Part shown: in pieces, positions 59,243 to 64,000 of the stretch
Position numbering within the stretch: position 1 is the first letter of the stretch
How the letters are laid out: the number at the start of each line of letters is the position of its first letter
NCBI GenBank assembly: GCA_052266715.1
Contig: JBQPRB010000001.1
Length of the DNA stretch: 64,000 nt
Source of the DNA: Jeotgalibaca sp052266715
GTDB lineage: Bacteria; Bacillota; Bacilli; Lactobacillales; Aerococcaceae
Strand: one strand, 5' to 3'
Notes under the pieces: model-generated
Told to the model about the DNA's origin: nothing
The model's database searches: none
Seen by the model: only the letters and a program-made list of their open reading frames with translations
Made by a program: the position numbers and the translations under genes

Positions 59243-59256
59243 TGAAAACGATACCA
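59243..59256. promoter_or_regulatory. cre site before the HpaI gene
   Basis: TGAAAACGATACCA matches TGNAANCGNTNNCA fully, 20 bp upstream of the aldolase start: the gene is probably CcpA-repressed even apart from the MFS promoter. Confidence 0.65.
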
Positions 59257-59312
59257 TAATAATCTGTTATTTTCACCTTGGTGTTGCACGGAGGGGAACT
59301 TAACAAAATATT

Positions 59313-60548
59313 TTAGATAGCTTCCGATATTTCTTTTTTAGCTTTTCGGGTCATTAAGGTTAATAAAGAGATATTAAATACGTTTACCACCAGGGTCAAT
59401 AGTAACGCAGGTGAATAGGACCCTGCAAAATCAAACAAATATCCTATTAAAGATATCGATGCTGCGCCACTAGTCGAAACGCCAAAAGAAATTAATGGGA
59501 AAAATTTATTGAAATAGTGATTTCCCAACTGCTCCTTTGCCAAGAGTGTTATCCCTACAGCAGGAATCGCAAAAGCAGAACCATATAAAAATGCCCCCAG
59601 TATCAAAAACGAAGGACTTGGGGTGGTCAACACGATCCCCACCGCAAAGGAATTGATCACAAGCATGATGAGGTTTGCCACTGTTGGGTTTAACCGGTCA
59701 CTTATTGCCCCGATCATCATTTTGAAAAGGATGCTGCCTATCATCGTCCCTGACAACATCATTGCCCCTATCCCGGCACTATACCCATTTGCTTCCGAGA
59801 AGCTTGGGAAATGCTGGACAATCCCGCCAACCGAAGTATGCGCGACTGCTACTACCATAATCGACAAGAACAGGTGCTTACTAAAGGTTTTTTCCGATAC
59901 CTGAACCTTTTCCTTAAACTTGTTCGTTTGGATCACTTCTCCGGCACCGAACGGCAATAACCCTTCAGACTGTGGCTCTACAGCAAACGGTATAATGATT
60001 CCAGGAAGTAACAGCAAAATAATCAAAGCACCTGATATAAAATAACTATATCGCCAACCCACTTGTCCAATCAAGCCAGCAAAAATAGGCGTGAGCAAGG
60101 CACCTGATAAGCCAGTAAAACTTACTATGACACTCGTCACCAACCCATGATGCTTGTGAAACCAATGATTGATGACAATGGCAATGGGAACCATCGAAAT
60201 AAGTCCGGCCCCGACGCCTCTGATACTGCCCCATAAATTAAACTGCCATAAGTGATGGGACAATCCCATCATGATATTCGGAACACTCGTCAACAGCGCT
60301 GCTGCTATCAATAGATACTTAAAATGATACTTTTCCATTAATCTCGGAACATATAAAGCGACAATAGCGGAAATAAATAACGTGAGCGTTGTATGCAGCG
60401 AGAAATCACCGCGTTGAAACCCAAGATCGATTGCCACCGGGGATAAAAATACCCCACCCAAGTTTATGGGAATACTAAAACTGGCGATTAAACCACACAA
60501 TATCGCAACTACGAGCCAGTGTTTTTTACTATTATTTTTTTTATTCAC
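59313..60548 (-). CDS. MFS transporter
   Basis: A 411-residue 12-helix major facilitator. The loop 2-3 region is VPRLMEKYHFKYLLIAA, the helix 4 region contains GSIRGVGAGLISMVPIAIVINHWF, helix 5 GLSGALLTPIFAGL, and helix 8-9 MIGAISDRLNPTVANL. The NHWFHKHHGLVTS type of motif is common in monocarboxylate/oxalate-formate antiporter-like MFS proteins. The start is GTG at 60548, five bases after GAGGTGG; longer frames begin without ribosome sites. It is upstream of the HpaI gene and likely imports its acid substrate; the substrate itself is unknown. Confidence 0.82.
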   Translation of the reverse strand: MNKKNNSKKHWLVVAILCGLIASFSIPINLGGVFLSPVAIDLGFQRGDFSLHTTLTLFISAIVALYVPRLMEKYHFKYLLIAAALLTSVPNIMMGLSHHLWQFNLWGSIRGVGAGLISMVPIAIVINHWFHKHHGLVTSVIVSFTGLSGALLTPIFAGLIGQVGWRYSYFISGALIILLLLPGIIIPFAVEPQSEGLLPFGAGEVIQTNKFKEKVQVSEKTFSKHLFLSIMVVAVAHTSVGGIVQHFPSFSEANGYSAGIGAMMLSGTMIGSILFKMMIGAISDRLNPTVANLIMLVINSFAVGIVLTTPSPSFLILGAFLYGSAFAIPAVGITLLAKEQLGNHYFNKFFPLISFGVSTSGAASISLIGYLFDFAGSYSPALLLTLVVNVFNISLLTLMTRKAKKEISEAI

Positions 60549-60729
60549 TGTGTCCACCTCTATACATGATATCGAAAAAAACCGTTTAAATTTATGTCCT
60601 CTTTCCAATTGTTGTGTGCATCTCACCATACTATCTCAATTATATATTTTAACCGCTTTCATAACCATGACTACCGATGTGCTGTTTAGTTTATAATTGA
60701 CTGTAAAGGTGTTTTTGATGATAATTTTT

Positions 60730-60766
60730 CAAAAAAAAAGAGAGACATCTGGTTTGATGTCTCTCT
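60730..60766 (-). terminator. SRPBCC gene terminator
   Basis: GAGAGACATC (60740-60749) pairs with GATGTCTCTC (60756-60765), then T9 on the minus strand. Confidence 0.85.
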
Positions 60767-60770
60767 AGTA

Positions 60771-61250
60771 CTATCTCGTTTCTACAAAATTCGCAAGATT
60801 TTCTAAGGTGGAGCTTAATCCATCAATATGATCGCTCTTACGGATTCCTTCGGGTACGTTTTCCGCAATAATCGTCACTTTTGTTCCTTCCAATACTTCT
60901 TCGAAATACCAAATCATGATCATTTCTCCGGCAAAAGAAGCATCCTCGGAATCAAAAATGCCCGCCTCTGCGATTTTCTGATTTGGAATCAACTCCAAGA
61001 ATGTCCCACGAATTGTATCAGTGTCAGTCGTCGTTTTTCCAGCGTTGGTGTCTTTTTCGTTGTAAGTGAGGGTAAGTTCATACCTCCCCCCAACATGTGG
61101 CTCAAAACGGCATATTTCGCCCGTCATGCCTTCAGGTGGTAACCACTGTACTAACGCATTTGGATTCATATAGGCTTCATAGAGAATATGCGGTGCGGCA
61201 GTAATAACTTTTAAGACAGTGTCGATTCTTCCCTGAGTTTGATTTTCCAT
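60771..61250 (-). CDS. SRPBCC/AHSA1-domain protein
   Basis: A 159-residue START-like fold: ITAAPHILYEAYMNPNALVQWLPP at the start, FEPHVGGRYELTL in the middle, and the long C-terminal helix TLENLANFVETR. The family (activator of Hsp90 ATPase homologue 1-like) binds hydrophobic ligands; no specific role is known. The second of two adjacent ATGs (61250) is best spaced from GGGGAG. It is monocistronic. Confidence 0.8.
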   Translation of the reverse strand: MENQTQGRIDTVLKVITAAPHILYEAYMNPNALVQWLPPEGMTGEICRFEPHVGGRYELTLTYNEKDTNAGKTTTDTDTIRGTFLELIPNQKIAEAGIFDSEDASFAGEMIMIWYFEEVLEGTKVTIIAENVPEGIRKSDHIDGLSSTLENLANFVETR

Positions 61251-61318
61251 CATAAACTCCCCTTTCAGGATGAAAGTAATGGTTTTATCGCTTTAAGTAT
61301 ACCACCACCGCAATAAAA

Positions 61319-61350
61319 AAAAGACATCTCCCAACTGGAAAACGTCTTTA
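61319..61350 (-). terminator. Weak terminator of the 41-residue ORF
   Basis: AAAGAC and GTCTTT ends enclose partly complementary bases (GATCTCC/GGAAAAC-like) with a minus-strand T run. The stem is imperfect. Confidence 0.4.
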
Positions 61351-61357
61351 CTCTCTG

Positions 61358-61483
61358 CTACTTATGCAATACGGGTCTCGGACGCATAAACTTACCGTCG
61401 TTTTTTGCGACTGTTTTTTGGTCGGATTTTCCGCCTGATTGTTTGTTTTTGATGATTTCCATCATTTTTTCTTTTGCATTCAT
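61358..61483 (-). CDS. Small basic conserved-looking protein, 41 residues
   Basis: Reads MNAKEKMMEIIKNKQSGGKS, then DQKTVAKNDGKFMRPRPVLHK and a TAG at 61360-61358. AAGG lies 8 bases before the ATG (AGAAGGTAAGAAG). A short amphipathic helix is followed by a flexible basic tail ending KFMRPRPVLHK. Many small proteins of this kind are found in Lactobacillales genomes with no known role. Codon use looks normal and a weak terminator follows. It lies between the SRPBCC gene and array A9. No function is claimed. Confidence 0.6.
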   Translation of the reverse strand: MNAKEKMMEIIKNKQSGGKSDQKTVAKNDGKFMRPRPVLHK

Positions 61484-61530
61484 CTTCTTACCTTCTTTCT
61501 ACTTTACTTGTCGAGGAGCTTATCGGGTAT

Positions 61531-61669
61531 TGGACATAACAGTTCTGGTTATTTGAAGTTATGTCCAAAAATTATCCCGAATGGTCATAACTTGAGGTAG
61601 TCTAAATAGTTATGTCCACATTTTAATTGAAACGGACATAACTATCTTTTTAGAGAAAAATTATGTCCA
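61531..61669. repeat. Periodic hairpin array A9: 3 units, period 51 bp (GGACATAAC stem)
   Basis: Left arms TGGACATAAC, TGGTCATAAC and CGGACATAAC start at 61531, 61582 and 61633. Right arms GTTATGTCCA, GTTATGTCCA and ATTATGTCCA start at 61558, 61609 and 61660. Steps are exactly 51 bp; loops are unrelated. It lies downstream of rpsI and upstream of the small ORF, both on the minus strand. Confidence 0.85.
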
Positions 61670-61723
61670 TTTTTATAAAACCATTATTTTCTGGTTTGTA
61701 TCAGTGTGCAAGGAACTGTTATT

Positions 61724-61760
61724 CAAAAAAAGACACTTCCCATATAAGTGAGAAGTGTCC
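61724..61760 (-). terminator. rplM-rpsI operon terminator
   Basis: AGACACTTCC (61731-61740) pairs with the GAAGTGTC region at 61752-61759; T7 follows on the minus strand. Confidence 0.85.
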
Positions 61761-61782
61761 TGAAACATTGATATGTAATATA

Positions 61783-62175
61783 TTAACGTTTTGAGAATTG
61801 AGCTGCTTTACGCGCTTTCTTCAAACCTGGTTTCTTACGTTCAACCATACGAGGGTCACGAGTAAGAAGTCCAGCAGCTTTTAGAGGTGCGCGGAAATCT
61901 GGGTCTACTGAAAGTAGAGCGCGAGAAATTCCGTGACGAGCTGCTCCAGCTTGTCCAGTGAAGCCACCGCCGTTAACGTTAACGTAGATGTCATAGCTTC
62001 CTAGAGTGTCTGTAATGTTCAATGGTTGTTTGATTACTTCGTACAAGTAAGGGAATGGAATGTAATCTTCCATGTCTTTCTTGTTGAAGACAATTTTACC
62101 TGTTCCGGGTACTAAACGTACGCGAGCAGTTGAGTTTTTACGGCGACCAGTGCCGATATATTGTGCTTGTGCCAA
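61783..62175 (-). CDS. rpsI: 30S ribosomal protein S9
   Basis: The 130-residue S9: AQYIGTGRRKNSTARVRLVPG at the start, VNGGGFTGQAGAARHGISRAL, and the basic tail GLKKARKAAQFSKR that reaches the P-site tRNA. The start is TTG (62175) with AAGGAGGG seven bases upstream, a site lying in the 13 bp gap after rplM. Standard L13-S9 operon. Confidence 0.98.
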   Translation of the reverse strand: MAQAQYIGTGRRKNSTARVRLVPGTGKIVFNKKDMEDYIPFPYLYEVIKQPLNITDTLGSYDIYVNVNGGGFTGQAGAARHGISRALLSVDPDFRAPLKAAGLLTRDPRMVERKKPGLKKARKAAQFSKR

Positions 62176-62188
62176 TGTTATTCCCTCC

Positions 62189-62632
62189 TTAAATTAGGTT
62201 AGTGATATCTAAAACTTCTGGTTTTTGAGCTGCATGTGGGTGAGTTGCTTCACCGTAAACATGTAGTTTTCTGAATTGGTCAGAACCTAGTGCACCTTTT
62301 GGAAGCATACCTTTGATTGAGTATTCCATTAGACGACGAGAGTTCTTAGCACGCAATTCTCCAGCAGTAACCTGTTTTAGACCACCGATATAGCCTGAGT
62401 GGCGAGAATAGATTTTGTCTGATGCTTTTTTACCTGTCAATTTAACTTTGTCTGCATTAATAATAATAACGAAGTCACCAGTATCCACATGTGGTGTGTA
62501 AGTTGGTTTGTTTTTTCCACGCAAGATTGATGCAGCGATTGATGAAATACGTCCCATAGGAACATCTGTTGCATCGATAACGTACCATTTGCGTTCGATT
62601 TCGTTGGTTTTAGCCATGTATGTTGTACGCAC
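62189..62632 (-). CDS. rplM: 50S ribosomal protein L13
   Basis: The 147-residue L13: RTTYMAKTNEIERKWYVIDA, RGKNKPTYTPHVDTGDFVII and LMEYSIKGMLPKGALGSDQFRKLHVY. The start is GTG at 62632, eight bases after GGAGG; this gives the standard lactic-acid-bacterial N-terminus (V/M-RTTYMAK). It is the first gene of the rplM-rpsI operon with a consensus promoter. Confidence 0.97.
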   Translation of the reverse strand: MRTTYMAKTNEIERKWYVIDATDVPMGRISSIAASILRGKNKPTYTPHVDTGDFVIIINADKVKLTGKKASDKIYSRHSGYIGGLKQVTAGELRAKNSRRLMEYSIKGMLPKGALGSDQFRKLHVYGEATHPHAAQKPEVLDITNLI

Positions 62633-62710
62633 GTTCTTTTCCTCCATATTCTTATCTGAATGTTTGATCCATCTGAGTTTCCGGGGCTCTTGTGGGGCAA
62701 ACAATACCGT
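62633..62710 (-). promoter_or_regulatory. Probable L13 autoregulatory leader
   Basis: About 78 transcribed bases precede the GTG. Rho-independent autocontrol by L13 on a short leader is known in Firmicutes (L13 leader family). The region contains GGGGC/GCCCC-type pairings around 62680-62700, but I cannot confirm the full fold by eye. Confidence 0.4.
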
Positions 62711-62715
62711 CTTAT

Positions 62716-62744
62716 ATAATACAACACCCCCGAGCGTTTGTCAA
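62716..62744 (-). promoter_or_regulatory. rplM-rpsI promoter
   Basis: Minus-strand TTGACA (62744-62739), 17 bp spacer and TATTAT (62721-62716): close to consensus, as expected for a ribosomal operon. Confidence 0.8.
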
Positions 62745-62753
62745 ATTTTTTTG

Positions 62754-62781
62754 AAAAAAATAACCGCTTTTTATAAGCGGT
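62754..62781 (-). terminator. truA terminator
   Basis: ACCGCTT and AAGCGGT arms (62763-62781) around a short loop with a minus-strand T run; the stem includes the truA stop codon. Confidence 0.75.
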
Positions 62782-63553
62782 CAAATTTTTCTTTGAATGT
62801 GTTGTCGTAATAGACATCTACTAAGTACAAACCTTTACCTGATGCGGTCGGACCAGCTTCGTTACGATCCTTTACTTCAAGCAGGCGATCGATTTCTTCC
62901 GGCTTTTTCAAACCATCCGCAATCTGTAAACAGGTCCCGACGAAAATACGAATCTGGTTGTATAAAAAACCGTTTCCGATAAAGGTAAACACGAGCTCAT
63001 TCGCTGCTTCGTCTATCTCATATTTCGCGACATACACGGTCCGCACTAAGTTTTCTTTATCCGTTTTGGTGGAACAAAAACTGGTAAAATCGTGTTCCCC
63101 GATTAACTTATCTAAGGACTCTTTCAGAGCAACCAAGTTCATTCGGTAAGGATGATGCAACGTGTAGAACCGTTTAAAGGGATCCGCAAAGCGGTTCAAA
63201 TCCACCCGGTACACATATTTCTTCCCCACCGCCGAATAGCGGGCGTGGAAATCATCAGAAACTTTCTCTACCTGTTTGATGGAAATATCAGCCGGTAACA
63301 TACTGTTCAGGGCCAATCGCAATGATTCGGGCTTAATCTGAATCGGCAAGTTGAAGTGAATCACCTGGCCCAGAGCATGGACGCCGGAATCAGTTCGGCC
63401 AGACGCATCGATTTTGATGGTCTGGCCTTTCATCATCTTTTTCAAAGCTTTTTCAAGTTCCTTTTGAATACTGTTGCCGTTTGTTTGCACTTGGTAGCCG
63501 ACGTAATTCGTCCCGTCATACTGGACAATGCATTTATAGCGTTGTGTAAGCAT
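62771..63553 (-). CDS. truA: tRNA pseudouridine synthase A
   Basis: Makes pseudouridine at positions 38-40 of the tRNA anticodon arm. The 260-residue protein has CIVQYDGTNYVGYQVQTNGNSIQ at the start (quoted family start), the catalytic Asp in IDASGRTDSGVHALGQ, KKYVYRVDL and FIGNGFLYNQIRIFVGTCLQIADG. Its position after ecfT and before rplM is a well-known Firmicute gene order. A GTAGGTGG ribosome site precedes the ATG. Confidence 0.96.
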   Translation of the reverse strand: MLTQRYKCIVQYDGTNYVGYQVQTNGNSIQKELEKALKKMMKGQTIKIDASGRTDSGVHALGQVIHFNLPIQIKPESLRLALNSMLPADISIKQVEKVSDDFHARYSAVGKKYVYRVDLNRFADPFKRFYTLHHPYRMNLVALKESLDKLIGEHDFTSFCSTKTDKENLVRTVYVAKYEIDEAANELVFTFIGNGFLYNQIRIFVGTCLQIADGLKKPEEIDRLLEVKDRNEAGPTASGKGLYLVDVYYDNTFKEKFDRL

Positions 63554-63576
63554 TATCCACCTACCCTTTCAAATTA

Positions 63577-64000
63577 TTAATTTCTTAGGAAAATCAAAAG
63601 CAGCGTTAAAGCCAGAAATGTAACCATCGCGATGGTATCGCGTGCTTGCCAGTTCAATTCCCGATACTTCGTCCGCCCCTCGCCCCCTTGATACCCACGT
63701 GCTTCCATGGCATTTGCCAGTTCATCGGCACGGTTAAAGGAACTTACAAACAACGGGACCAGAATCGGTGTGACAGCCTTCATTTGCTGAATGATATTTC
63801 CCTCACCAAAGTCGACCCCACGCGCACGTTGTGCATTCATGATTTTGGAAGCTTCATCCATCAACGTTGGTACAAAACGTAAAGCAATGGATAGCATCAA
63901 AGCCAATTCATGGACGGGTACTTTGAAGCGTTTCAAAGGTCCCAACAAGGACTCAATGGCATCCGTCAAAGATAACGGCATCGTCGTCAACGTCAATAAC
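63577..64000 (-). CDS. ecfT: ECF transporter transmembrane component EcfT (partial, cut by the window end)
   Basis: The C-terminal 141 or so residues of EcfT, the shared scaffold subunit of energy-coupling-factor vitamin transporters. Both coupling motifs that grip the ATPases are present: NAQRARGVDFGEG and ANAMEARGYQGGEG (Ala-Arg-Gly cores). A last helix follows (TIAMVTFLALTLLLIFL). The frame remains open to base 64000, so the start is outside. The ecfA1/ecfA2 genes are expected beyond the window. Confidence 0.92.
   Translation of the reverse strand, partial: LLTLTTMPLSLTDAIESLLGPLKRFKVPVHELALMLSIALRFVPTLMDEASKIMNAQRARGVDFGEGNIIQQMKAVTPILVPLFVSSFNRADELANAMEARGYQGGEGRTKYRELNWQARDTIAMVTFLALTLLLIFLRN

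Overview
The window looks like chromosomal DNA from a low-GC Gram-positive lactic acid bacterium of the Lactobacillales. A Carnobacteriaceae-type organism (Trichococcus/Jeotgalibaca-like) is my best guess, but this is inference. The evidence is the arginine deiminase operon with a Crp/Fnr-type regulator, OpuA/BusR osmoregulation, a class II GalT, an LmrCD-type ABC pair, cre sites, an L13-S9 operon beside truA and ecfT, many TTG/GTG starts with strong GGAGG ribosome sites, and Firmicute-style terminators. There are no rRNA or tRNA genes, no CRISPR array and no phage. One IS1341-type element (lone tnpB) is the clear foreign piece, being visibly GC-richer than its surroundings.

Layout. 1-880: the tail of a cut gene, a TetR remnant and hairpin-rich repeats. 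0.9-7.5 kb: guaC, galK-galT, a HAD phosphatase, and a VOC dioxygenase divergent from an alpha/beta hydrolase. 7.6-10.2 kb: an SDR and an EAL-CBS-GGDEF protein. 10.3-13.1 kb: a sulfur-relay operon (rhodanese, CoA-disulfide reductase-rhodanese, rhodanese) divergent from a CstR-type repressor. 13.2-16.9 kb: opuAB-opuAA and busR. 17-28 kb: SDR, PPK2, a membrane protein, RNase H, a heterodimeric ABC exporter, aldo/keto reductase, YczE-like protein and a GlcNAc/glucose PTS. 28-33.6 kb: DsbA-like protein, AI-2E transporter, YdhK lipoprotein, TIM-barrel-like protein, and multicopper oxidase with SHOCT protein. 33.8-41.7 kb: a four-domain sulfur-relay fusion, prs, PAS-GGDEF, an FAD protein, decapitated PilN/PilO and 6S RNA. 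41.7-49.1 kb: the ADI cluster arcA-arcB-arcD-arcC-argS-arcR. 49.2-52.4 kb: PrdX, DAHP synthase and the IS. 52.4-57.8 kb: a mannose-family PTS with GH35 beta-galactosidase and GntR. 57.8-64 kb: nucleoside deaminase, HpaI aldolase with MFS, SRPBCC protein, a 41-residue ORF, rpsI-rplM, truA and ecfT (cut by the window end).

How genes fit together. Three near-identical TATACC/GGTATA operators tie the 10.3-13.1 kb sulfur operon, its repressor and the distant 812-residue fusion into one persulfide-responsive regulon. The arc promoter carries two Crp/Fnr boxes 22 bp apart and a cre, so ArcR activation and CcpA repression can be read from the DNA. The BusR gene sits upstream of opuA, with a long-spaced inverted repeat covering the opuA promoter. 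GntR-type palindromes lie in front of both bgaC and the PTS genes, so GH35 hydrolysis, PTS uptake and possibly the Leloir genes galK/galT form a galactoside-use module.

The most unusual signal is a family of nine intergenic arrays. Each is made of two to four hairpin units repeating with an almost fixed period of 50-52 bp. The stem sequence is specific to the locus, the loops are unrelated, and only the stem arms and the period are kept. Seven of the nine sit between convergent genes. Two pairs of distant loci share the same stem sequence. I know of no named element that fits this description.
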